A stretch of DNA of 30,694 bases from an uncultured Oscillibacter sp. Lineage in GTDB: Bacteria > Bacillota > Clostridia > Oscillospirales > Oscillospiraceae. The stretch covers positions 1 through 30,694 of the forward strand of contig CAJUTB010000034.1 of the NCBI GenBank assembly GCA_910589315.1, given 5' to 3'. How positions within the stretch are numbered: position 1 is the first letter of the stretch; the number at the start of each line of letters is the position of its first letter. The position numbers and the translations under genes were made by a program. Below the pieces are notes generated by a model that saw nothing but the letters and a program-made list of their open reading frames with translations, was not told the DNA's origin and did not search any database. Below, in pieces: positions 24,065 to 30,694 of this stretch.

Positions 24065-24084
24065 TGTATATCTCTCCTTTTCGG

Positions 24085-25005
24085 TTACTCATTTTGCAGT
24101 CCTTCCGCAAGGGTCAGGATTTTCCGCAGACGGTGGTTTAAGCAGGATTTCGTCACCGGCGGGTCAAATTCCTCCGCCAGTTCCGAGAGAGTCAGTTCCG
24201 GATATTCCAAACGCAGAGCCGCCGTCTCTTGCAGCTTGTCCGGCATACGCTCCAAAAGTCCCGCCGTCCGCAGCTTCCGAATGGCCTCCAGCTGGCCCTG
24301 GGCGGCCTCAACGGCTTTGTCCAGATTCGCGCTGTCGCAGTTCAGACGGCGGTTGACGCTGTTCCGCAGGCCCTTTTCCTTTTTCGTCGACAGCATCGCC
24401 ACCGCCGCTTCCGGCGCGCCAATCCATTTGAGAAATTCCGCAATCTGATTGCTCTGCTTGAAATACGTCACAAAACTGCCGTTCCGCGCCACGCTTTTCG
24501 GCGGATAACCGCACTCCCGCAAAAGAGCTTCCAGCTCCCGGCTGGCCTGCAAATGGGAGCTGGTCAGTTCCAGGTGATACCGCTTGGAGGGGTCCGTCAG
24601 GCTTCCGCCAGCGAAAAAACATCCCCGCAGAAACGCCGCCCGGCAGCACTCCTCCTCCGCCATGGCAAAGTTGATGTGCAGGGCCAGATTCTGCCGGGGG
24701 TCGTAGCCCAAAAGGTTGATAATATGGTCCAGCTTCTTTTTTTCGGTGATTTGGTACACCAGTTTTCCCCCGCCGCCGGGATGGCCCGCGAGGTCCGGAC
24801 TGCGGTCAAATTCCACATCGAACGCCCGCCGGAACAGCTGAGGCAGGCGGGCCGCGAAGTTGAAGTTTTCCGTAATAATCCGCACCTCGTCGGAGCGGAA
24901 CGTATGGCAGTAAAGCAAAATGCCGTAGACCTCCGCACGGGCGCAGCAGAGCTTTTGCACCGGCAGGCGGCACAGTTCATTTTTTGTCTCGAAGGAAAAA
25001 GACAT
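24085..25005 (-). CDS. whiA: DNA-binding protein WhiA
   Basis: A 306-aa WhiA, a DNA-binding protein affecting division and chromosome segregation in Firmicutes and sporulation in actinomycetes. The N-terminal part begins SFSFETKNELCRL and has the degenerate LAGLIDADG-homing-endonuclease fold (AAFLRGCFFAGGSLTDP). The C-terminal helix-turn-helix shows TLSELAEEF and VTKSCLNHRLRKI. ATG 25005 follows GAGGAGG. The rapZ-glmR-whiA order is the classic Firmicutes arrangement. Length is usual. Confidence 0.95.
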   Translation of the reverse strand: MSFSFETKNELCRLPVQKLCCARAEVYGILLYCHTFRSDEVRIITENFNFAARLPQLFRRAFDVEFDRSPDLAGHPGGGGKLVYQITEKKKLDHIINLLGYDPRQNLALHINFAMAEEECCRAAFLRGCFFAGGSLTDPSKRYHLELTSSHLQASRELEALLRECGYPPKSVARNGSFVTYFKQSNQIAEFLKWIGAPEAAVAMLSTKKEKGLRNSVNRRLNCDSANLDKAVEAAQGQLEAIRKLRTAGLLERMPDKLQETAALRLEYPELTLSELAEEFDPPVTKSCLNHRLRKILTLAEGLQNE

Positions 25006-25039
25006 CCGTCGCCTCCTCTCTTTCCCGCTTGCACGAGGA

Positions 25040-26092
25040 TTACTTTTTCTCCTCCATCCGGTACGCGTCTCCCCGGCGGTCAAAGCGTTCCCCGGCAATG
25101 CGTACGCTTCGTTCCGCGTGGAGCAGAATCAATTCACGCGCCAGGTTTTCCGCATGGTGGCGGACGTAGCCGTCCACGACGGTGGCAATGGGACGGCTCA
25201 CCAGCTCCACCCCCAAGGCAGAGCAGCGGGCGGCGTCGTATTGCAGCATTTCGGCCCCTTCCTCCGCATAGCGGGCGGCTACGTTTCTGGGCACTGGCGA
25301 CGAATTCGCCAGGCACAGCTGAAACAGGCCCTTTGACGAATGCTTGAAAATCGCCGCGATGTGGTCCGAGGCCGTATAGCCTTCCGTCTCGCCCTCCTGG
25401 GTCATGACGTTGCAGACGTAGATTTTCAGTGCATTTGACTTTTCAATTTCCTCAACGATGCCGTCCACCAGAAGATTCGGGATAATGCTGGTATAGAGGC
25501 TTCCCGGCCCCAAAACGATCATATCCGCCTCTCGAATCGCGGCCAGAGCCTCCGGCAGCGGCTTTGGATGCTCCGGCAAAAGACGCACCTGGGTAATCCG
25601 GCAGTCCTCCTTTTTCTTGCAGTAAAAAATTTTCGACTCGCCCACCACCGACGCGCCGTTTTCAAACTCCGCCTCCAGCTGTACGTCGGCGGTCGTCACC
25701 GGCAGCACCCGGCCCGTGATCGCCAGAACCTCGCTCATGCGGCGGACCGCCGCGTCAAAGCTGGGGGAAATGCCGTTGAGGGCCGCAATGAACAGATTCC
25801 CAAAGCTCTGCCCCGCCAGCGTCCCCTCCTGAAACCGGTAACGCATCAGCTCGCTCATCAGCGGCTCGGTGTTGGCCAAAGCCTCCAAGCAGTTCCGAAT
25901 ATCGCCCGGCGGCGGCATTCCCAGGTCCTGCCGCAGCGCGCCGGAACCGCCGCCGTCGTCCGCCACTGTCACAATGGCCGACAAATTTTCCGTATATTCC
26001 TTTAAGCCCCGCAGCATATTTGACAGACCGTGACCGCCGCCGATGACGGCGATCTTTGGTCCGTTCCGCCGGGGAATCCGATAAGGCTCCAC
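25040..26092 (-). CDS. glmR: Gluconeogenesis factor GlmR (YvcK/CofD-like)
   Basis: A 350-aa YvcK-family protein with a CofD-like fold. In B. subtilis it binds UDP-GlcNAc and stimulates GlmS, directing carbon into the cell wall, and is needed on gluconeogenic substrates. Seen are GGGHGLSNMLRGLK (from about 18), VTVADDGGGSGALR, PPPGDIRNCLEALA, LGPGSLYTSIIPNLLV and the CNVMTQEGETEGYTASDH segment. The start is GTG 26092, with a GAGGGG site overlapping the end of rapZ and a gap of 9 nt. Length fits. Confidence 0.94.
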   Translation of the reverse strand: MEPYRIPRRNGPKIAVIGGGHGLSNMLRGLKEYTENLSAIVTVADDGGGSGALRQDLGMPPPGDIRNCLEALANTEPLMSELMRYRFQEGTLAGQSFGNLFIAALNGISPSFDAAVRRMSEVLAITGRVLPVTTADVQLEAEFENGASVVGESKIFYCKKKEDCRITQVRLLPEHPKPLPEALAAIREADMIVLGPGSLYTSIIPNLLVDGIVEEIEKSNALKIYVCNVMTQEGETEGYTASDHIAAIFKHSSKGLFQLCLANSSPVPRNVAARYAEEGAEMLQYDAARCSALGVELVSRPIATVVDGYVRHHAENLARELILLHAERSVRIAGERFDRRGDAYRMEEKK

Positions 26093-26101
26093 CCAATCCC
26101 C

Positions 26102-26962
26102 TCAACTTTCCCGCTCCATGTCCCGGTGATTTTCCAAAACATGATAGCCCTGTCCGCGAATGTATTCCGTCAGCGCGTGGGCCACGGCTACGGAACGATG
26201 ATGCCCGCCTGTACACCCCACGGCGATTACCAGACCGGTTTTCCCCTCCTCTGCGTACAGCGGCAGCGTGAAACCGATCAGGTCCTTCAAGCGGGCCAAA
26301 AAGTCCTGGTTCCGCTGGAAGCTGAACACATAGTCCGAAACCGGCTGGTCCAGCCCCGTCCGGTGGCGCAGTTCTTCGATATAAAACGGGTTCGGCATGA
26401 AGCGCACGTCAAATACCAGATCCGCCTCCAAAGGCAGGCCGTATTTGAACCCGAAGGAACTGACGCTGACCGTCATGCCGCCCTTCTCCCCCTCGCCGCC
26501 GAACCGCGCAAGAAGCTCGTTCCGCAGCTGGGCGGTGGAACGGTTTGAGGTGTCAATGACAACGTCTGCCCGGTCCTTTACCGGCTCCATCAGCTCCCGT
26601 TCCCACCGGACCGCCGCTTCCAGCGAATCCGCGCTGTCCCGCAGGGGGTGGCGGCGGCGGGTCTCCTTGTATCGCTTGATAATGGTCTCCGGCGACGCAT
26701 CCAGAAACAGCATCCGGCACACGCCTTTGGCCTTCAGCGTATCCAGGACCTCGAACAATTCCGTAAACGTGTCCGCCGTCCGCACGTCGTACACCAGGGC
26801 CACCCGGCCATAGCGGCCGTTTCCCCCGGCGCAGAACTCCGCAAATTTCAAAATCATAGCGGCGGGCATATTGTCCACAATATAAAACCCGATGTCCTCC
26901 AAAAAGGACGCCGCTTTGCTCTTTCCGCCGCCGGACAGACCGGAGATGATCAGTATTTCCAT
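26102..26962 (-). CDS. rapZ: RapZ/YvcJ RNase adapter, P-loop nucleotide-binding protein
   Basis: A 286-aa RapZ/YvcJ protein. In E. coli the family controls GlmS through the small RNAs GlmZ/GlmY; in Gram-positives its target is less clear. The N-terminal Walker A is ISGLSGGGKSKAA (Lys14, Ser15), followed by DIGFYIVDNMPAAM. A mid LFLDASPETIIKRYKETRRRHPL motif and the C-terminal AVGCTGGHHRSVAVA signature complete it. ATG 26962 follows AGAGGAGG. Gap 28 nt after murB. Confidence 0.95.
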   Translation of the reverse strand: MEILIISGLSGGGKSKAASFLEDIGFYIVDNMPAAMILKFAEFCAGGNGRYGRVALVYDVRTADTFTELFEVLDTLKAKGVCRMLFLDASPETIIKRYKETRRRHPLRDSADSLEAAVRWERELMEPVKDRADVVIDTSNRSTAQLRNELLARFGGEGEKGGMTVSVSSFGFKYGLPLEADLVFDVRFMPNPFYIEELRHRTGLDQPVSDYVFSFQRNQDFLARLKDLIGFTLPLYAEEGKTGLVIAVGCTGGHHRSVAVAHALTEYIRGQGYHVLENHRDMERES

Positions 26963-26990
26963 GACTGCCTCCTCTCGTTTCCCGGCTTCG

Positions 26991-27908
26991 TCACTGGACG
27001 AACCGGACCTCCGGTTCCAGGCGCACGCCGGTCTGGGCGAACACGCGCTCCTGAACCTGCCGGATCAGCTCCCGCACGTCGGCGCAGGTCGCGCCGCCCC
27101 GGTTGACGATGAATCCCGCGTGCTTCTCCGACACCTGCGCCCCGCCCACCGTCAGGCCCTTCAGGCCGCACTGGTCGATAAGCGTCCCGGCGAAATAGCC
27201 CTCGGGCCGCTTGAACGTACTGCCCGCGCTGGGCAGCTCCAGGGGCTGGCTCGCCCGCCGCCGCTGCATCAAATCCCGCATTTTTTCCCGGATCTCCCCA
27301 GGGTCTCCGGGTGTCAGACGGAAATTCGCCGCGAAAACCACCGCCTCCGGATGTTCCGTCAACAAGCTGCGGCGGTAGCCCAGATGCAGGTCCTCCACCC
27401 AGAGAAAGCGTGGTTTTTCCCCCGGAAACAGCACCGACGCGCCAATTAAAACCTGTTTCATCTCACCGCCGTAGGCTCCGGCGTTCATACACACCGCGCC
27501 GCCGGCGGTTCCAGGGATGCCATGGGCGAATTCCAACCCGGACAGCCCCTGCTTACACGCAAAATCCGCCAGACGCGCCAGCGGTACTCCGCACGCCGCC
27601 GTAACATCATTCGGTTCGCTCCCCATCTCCAAAAGACTGACCCCGGAGGTTTCAATCACCAGCCGGTCGAGGCCCTCGTCAGAGGCCAGCAGATTGGTAC
27701 CGTTGCCAATCACCAGGGGCCGCGCCTCGCAGTCTTGTCCGAGGTTCAGCAAAACGGCCAATTCCCCAGTATCTTTCGGAAAGGCCATCCGTTTCGCCGG
27801 TCCGCCGATACGAAAGGAGGTGTGCCGGGACATCGGCTCCTCCGAAACAATTTTTATGGTCTGCGGGAATTCCAATACCCGCCGGTCAAACTCCGTCACC
27901 CAGTCCAA
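26991..27908 (-). CDS. murB: UDP-N-acetylenolpyruvoylglucosamine reductase MurB
   Basis: FAD enzyme completing UDP-MurNAc synthesis for peptidoglycan. FAD-binding segments are HTSFRIGGPAKRM and IGNGTNLLASDEGLDRLVI; substrate-site segments are GIPGTAGGAVCMNAGAYGG, LGYRRSLL and AGSTFKRPEG with catalytic Ser230. The DQCGLKGLTVGGAQVSEKHAG end is typical of type II MurB. I prefer TTG 27908 because GGGAGG ends 7 nt before it; the alternative GTG 27926 has no ribosome binding site. The product is 305 aa. Gap 36 nt after glk. Confidence 0.94.
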   Translation of the reverse strand: MDWVTEFDRRVLEFPQTIKIVSEEPMSRHTSFRIGGPAKRMAFPKDTGELAVLLNLGQDCEARPLVIGNGTNLLASDEGLDRLVIETSGVSLLEMGSEPNDVTAACGVPLARLADFACKQGLSGLEFAHGIPGTAGGAVCMNAGAYGGEMKQVLIGASVLFPGEKPRFLWVEDLHLGYRRSLLTEHPEAVVFAANFRLTPGDPGEIREKMRDLMQRRRASQPLELPSAGSTFKRPEGYFAGTLIDQCGLKGLTVGGAQVSEKHAGFIVNRGGATCADVRELIRQVQERVFAQTGVRLEPEVRFVQ

Positions 27909-27944
27909 GAAGGGACCTCCCGTCACTGAAAGAATTTGGTTGGT

Positions 27945-28886
27945 TCAAACCGCTTTATGCAGCAATGCCGCGCCGATGATGCCCGCGTCATTGCCCAGCT
28001 CGGCCCGGACAATCTTTGGCAGTTTGCCCGCATGGCGGGGATAACATTCCCGGCCCACCAGCTCCCGCAGGGGTTCCATCAGCAATACCTCCGGCGCAGA
28101 GGCCACGCCGCCGCCGACTGCCAGAATTTCCGGCTGAAGAATGTTCACCAGATTTGTCACGCCCGCGCCCAGATACTCCACGTAGCGTTTGCACAGGTTT
28201 TGCGCGTGGGCGTCGCCCTGCCCGGCCGCCATAAAGGCCGCGCGGCCATCCACACCGCCGTTTTCCAGCGTTACTTTCCAAAGCAGGCTGTTGGGATGCT
28301 TGTTCATGGCTTCTTTTGTCATGCGGATCAGTCCGGTCGCAGAGGCATACTGCTCCCAGCAGCCGCGGCGTCCGCAGTTGCACGGCTCGCCGTCTTTTTC
28401 AATGACCATATGACCCACTTCGCCCACAATGCCGCCGCCGGCATAGAGCTTGCCGTTCAGAATCAGGCCGCCGCCGACGCCCGTGCCCAGGGTGATGATG
28501 ATGAAGTCCTTTGCACCGCGGCCCGCGCCGCCAATCCACTCGCCAACCGCGGCGCAGTTAGCGTCGTTTTCCAAAAGGACCGGCACGTCCAGACGCCGCT
28601 GGAACAGCTCTGCAAGCGGCACGTTACGCATGGGGATATTACAGGTGTACAGCACGTCGCCCCCGGCCACTGCGCCGGGAATTCCTATGCCGACATGCTG
28701 AATTTCGGACAGATTTACGCCGCCGGACTGCAAAACCGCTTCCGCCAGATCGGCCAGGGAGTTGGCCAGCGCACCCTCGCCCTGGAATTCGCCTAGGGGC
28801 ATCCGCTCCGCCGCCAGGATTTTTCCGCTCTCGTCCACGAGTCCCGCTTTTAGGTTCGTTCCGCCCACGTCAATTCCGATGTACAT
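27945..28886 (-). CDS. glk: ROK family glucokinase
   Basis: A 313-aa cytoplasmic sugar kinase that phosphorylates glucose with ATP. It shows the ROK phosphate loop IGIDVGGTNLKAGLVD, the sugar/catalytic segment VLLENDANCAAVGE, ITLGTGVGGGLILNG, and the zinc motif CNCGRRGCWEQYAS, followed by VNILQPEILAVGGG. ATG 28886 follows GGAGG at 8 nt. Placed between hprK and murB, it supports a glucose-to-cell-wall theme. Glucose specificity is inferred from family. Confidence 0.92.
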   Translation of the reverse strand: MYIGIDVGGTNLKAGLVDESGKILAAERMPLGEFQGEGALANSLADLAEAVLQSGGVNLSEIQHVGIGIPGAVAGGDVLYTCNIPMRNVPLAELFQRRLDVPVLLENDANCAAVGEWIGGAGRGAKDFIIITLGTGVGGGLILNGKLYAGGGIVGEVGHMVIEKDGEPCNCGRRGCWEQYASATGLIRMTKEAMNKHPNSLLWKVTLENGGVDGRAAFMAAGQGDAHAQNLCKRYVEYLGAGVTNLVNILQPEILAVGGGVASAPEVLLMEPLRELVGRECYPRHAGKLPKIVRAELGNDAGIIGAALLHKAV

Positions 28887-28899
28887 ATTAAAAATCCTC

Positions 28900-29832
28900 C
28901 TATCTTCCTTTTCCGTCTATCCAGGAATCCACTCGGTTTGCAAGCTCCTGTCCGGCATTATAGCCGAACTTCCGGTAACGGTTGTTCATGGCCGCTACCT
29001 CCACGATACTGGCCAGGTTCCGGCCAGGCCGTACGGGAATGGTGATGGTCGGGACCTGTACTTCCAGAATATCTACGAAATGTTCCTCAATTCCCATACG
29101 GTCATAAAATTTGCTGCTGTCCCAGGGCTCAAAGTGAACGACAATATCCAAAACGGCGTCATTTTTGATCGCCCGCACGCCGAACAGCTGCCGCACGTCA
29201 ATCACGCCGATTCCCCTTAGCTCGATGTAGTTGCGGATCAGTTCCGGGGCCGAGCCGGTGAGCTGGCCGGAGAAACGCCGCAGTTCTACGGCGTCGTCGG
29301 CCACCAGCCGGTGGCCGCGCATGATCAGCTCGATCGCAACCTCGCTTTTGCCAACGCCGGAGTCTCCAGTAATCATAACGCCTTCGCCGTAAATGTCCAG
29401 CAGAACGCCGTGACGGGTGATGCAGGGCGCAAGGACGCGATTGAGGCAGTCGATTACGCGGCTGGTAAAGGCCGCTGTGGTCTCGGATGTGCGGAGGAGC
29501 GTTTTTTCGTGCTCCACCGCGCTTTCCAGACAGCAGGGAAAGCAGTCCAGCCCCCTGGAAATGACCAGGGCCGGAATATCGTACATAAAAAGGTCATCGA
29601 AGCATTTGCGCCGCTGGGCCGCCGACAGACCTTTCAGATAAGTGACCTCCGCTTTGCCGATCACTTGCAGGCGGCGGGGATCAAAGTAATCGTAAAACTC
29701 GTGAAACTGAAGCCCAGGCCGGTTGACATCGGTCACGGTGAGCCGGGCGGTATCGAAATCGCTGCCCTGGTTCAACACTTCCAAATTGAATTGGGAAATA
29801 AAATCCTTGAGTTTCAGTCCATGTTCCTGCAT
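28900..29832 (-). CDS. hprK: HPr kinase/phosphorylase
   Basis: A 310-aa bifunctional kinase/phosphorylase acting on Ser46 of HPr, the master sensor of Gram-positive carbon catabolite repression. The Walker A loop GDSGVGKS lies at 156-163 (Lys162), followed by VAIELIMRGHRLVADD. The second signature is IELRGIGVIDVRQLFGV. The end EVAAMNNRYRKFGYNAGQELANR is characteristic. ATG 29832 is chosen because GAAAGGGATGG is about 8 nt upstream; the ATG at 29844 overlaps that site. It is the first gene of the cluster and its own promoter is at 29963. Length is normal. Confidence 0.96.
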   Translation of the reverse strand: MQEHGLKLKDFISQFNLEVLNQGSDFDTARLTVTDVNRPGLQFHEFYDYFDPRRLQVIGKAEVTYLKGLSAAQRRKCFDDLFMYDIPALVISRGLDCFPCCLESAVEHEKTLLRTSETTAAFTSRVIDCLNRVLAPCITRHGVLLDIYGEGVMITGDSGVGKSEVAIELIMRGHRLVADDAVELRRFSGQLTGSAPELIRNYIELRGIGVIDVRQLFGVRAIKNDAVLDIVVHFEPWDSSKFYDRMGIEEHFVDILEVQVPTITIPVRPGRNLASIVEVAAMNNRYRKFGYNAGQELANRVDSWIDGKGR

Positions 29833-29962
29833 GGCATATTCCATCCCTTTCCGGCCCGAAGAAATTTCTTTATCATTTGGGCCATCCCGCCCCGCAAGGC
29901 GGACGCAAGGCGGCGCGTCTGTATTTCCTTCCATATCGGGGTCCGCCGCCTTATACCCTCTC

Positions 29963-29991
29963 ATTATATATGAATTCCCACAATTCCGCAA
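29963..29991 (-). promoter_or_regulatory. Promoter of the hprK cluster
   Basis: On the minus strand, TTGCGG (29991-29986) and a perfect TATAAT (29968-29963) are 17 nt apart. Gaps of 9-36 nt downstream mean all eight genes to dnaE could be read from here. Confidence 0.65.
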
Positions 29992-30045
29992 CACCTTCCG
30001 TTGCTTCCCTTCGAGAAAAAACTTCAGTTTTTTTGAAAATTCTTC

Positions 30046-30074
30046 TTGCATTTTCGGCAGGATTCTGTTATTAT
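30046..30074 (+). promoter_or_regulatory. Promoter of rpmB
   Basis: TTGCAT (30046-30051), 17 nt, TATTAT (30069-30074), giving a leader of about 50 nt. Confidence 0.8.
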
Positions 30075-30129
30075 AAGTTTTGTGCTTGTGGTGCAAGCGC
30101 GGATTTCTGTCAGCAGGGAGGTGCAGCGG

Positions 30130-30318
30130 ATGGCTAAGTGCGAGTATTGCGGCAAAGGCGTGACCTTTGGAATTCAGGTTTCTCACTCTCACCGGCGTTC
30201 CAACCGTCCCTGGAAGCCCAATGTAAAACGCGTCAAGGCGATTGTCAACGGTTCTCCCCGTCATGTTTATGTCTGTACGCGTTGTATGCGCTCCGGAAAA
30301 GTTACCAGAGCGGTCTGA
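30130..30318 (+). CDS. rpmB: 50S ribosomal protein L28
   Basis: A 62-aa large-subunit ribosomal protein. It is the zinc-binding (C+) form: CEYC at 4-7 and CTRC at 48-51. VSHSHRRSNRPWKPN and VKAIVNGSPRHVYVCTRCMRSGKV are characteristic. GGGAGGTG lies just before ATG 30130; an upstream in-frame start at 30046 would overlap the promoter. Monocistronic, with its own terminator. Confidence 0.97.
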   Translation: MAKCEYCGKGVTFGIQVSHSHRRSNRPWKPNVKRVKAIVNGSPRHVYVCTRCMRSGKVTRAV

Positions 30319-30323
30319 TTTGA

Positions 30324-30360
30324 AAGAACTTCCAGGGGTTCCCCCTGGAGGTTCTTTTTT
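30324..30360 (+). terminator. Terminator of rpmB
   Basis: AAGAACTTCCAGGGG pairs with CCCCTGGAGGTTCTT (15 bp, one G-U) around a short TTC loop, followed by TTTT. Very strong, 5 nt past the rpmB stop. Confidence 0.92.
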
Positions 30361-30387
30361 CCCTATACCCACATTGGGGTGGTCGCG

Positions 30388-30612
30388 GCGTTGCCGCGGA
30401 TGTGTCATTTGCCATTTGCAATGGCTGGTCCTTTTGGAACCCCCCATTTTCTTTTCTCTCCGAGAGAAAAGAAAACGGGCCGTTCACGGTCCAAAAGAAA
30501 AGAGCGTTTGTGAGCTTGATGGAAAACTTTGGCTTGGCGGAACCTTAACGAGAAGTCCAAATCGACTTGCCTCTGCGCTTAACCCCGCTGCCGCTGCTGC
30601 GGCGGGCGGAAT
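30388..30612 (+). repeat. Interspersed hairpin repeat, copy B
   Basis: Matches copy A (1835-2062) in reverse orientation. The central hairpin at 30447-30475 is TTTTCTTTTCTCTC, a single C, then GAGAGAAAAGAAAA: a perfect 14-bp stem whose sequence differs from copy A yet stays fully paired. The GC stem GGGCCGT/ACGGTCC follows it, then TGGAAAACTTTGGCTTGG and CGAGAAGTCC. The rest of 30319-30694 contains the rpmB terminator and an unassigned tail after 30613 with no gene seen. Confidence 0.85.
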
Positions 30613-30694
30613 CGATGGTCCTTTTTCCGTTCAATTTACAATATTACTTCCGTAGCTAAAGATAGGAAAGCGCCGAGTGGAGGAAAAAGCAGGA

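Larger units (their letters stand above)
29833..30129. other. Divergent intergenic region between hprK and rpmB
   Basis: A stretch of about 300 bp without a gene, holding back-to-back promoters for hprK and rpmB. The hprK leader is about 120 nt; its plus-strand copy at 29858-29870 contains AAGAAATTTCTT, a 12-bp palindrome. No riboswitch or cre site was recognised. Confidence 0.6.

Noticed and set aside
29858..29870. AAGAAATTTCTT palindrome as a regulatory operator of hprK
   Set aside because: It lies in the transcribed leader, is AT-rich and short, and matches no operator I can name.
1..30694. tRNA, rRNA or CRISPR arrays
   Set aside because: No cloverleaf, rRNA-like stretch or regularly spaced direct repeat was noticed in the intergenic regions.

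Overview
The window looks like chromosomal DNA of an anaerobic, spore-forming, moderately high-GC Clostridia, most likely Oscillospiraceae-like (Flavonifractor/Oscillibacter type). The support is the dipicolinate synthase pair dpaAB, an alpha/beta SASP, HPr kinase with GlmR/RapZ/WhiA, an Fe-S activase/2-hydroxyacyl-CoA-dehydratase-type pair, and strong Gram-positive ribosome binding sites (AAAGGAGG). The genus is inference.

Layout. (1) 1-2083: a large serine recombinase with its own promoter and terminator, followed by about 480 bp without a convincing gene that holds copy A of an interspersed hairpin repeat. (2) 2084-7186: queH (minus), divergent from a two-gene operon encoding a double-ATPase-domain activase and its COG3581-type dehydratase partner. 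(3) 7187-13835: tandem hairpins, then a minus-strand operon polA - P-loop kinase - membrane Sufu-domain protein - rimI - GNAT - tsaD. (4) 13836-18606: a lipoprotein, a bactofilin, a HAD phosphatase (minus), dpaA-dpaB and an IscR/Rrf2-type regulator. (5) 18653-20016: a SASP gene (minus) and an unrecognised gene with its own near-consensus promoter. (6) 20127-29832: a minus-strand cluster of eight genes, hprK - glk - murB - rapZ - glmR - whiA - C_GCAxxG_C_C protein - dnaE, with gaps of 9-36 nt, linking carbon sensing, amino-sugar/cell-wall control and replication. (7) 30130-30694: rpmB with promoter and terminator, then repeat copy B in the opposite orientation to copy A.

Most of the window is housekeeping. 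The points most worth following are the repeat family, whose long hairpin changes sequence between copies while staying perfectly paired; the activase/dehydratase pair encoded as two genes with no acyl-CoA pathway genes nearby; the membrane-anchored Sufu-domain protein; and the unrecognised gene at 19042-20016. No tRNA, rRNA or CRISPR array was seen. Starts were chosen by ribosome binding site; several are TTG or GTG.
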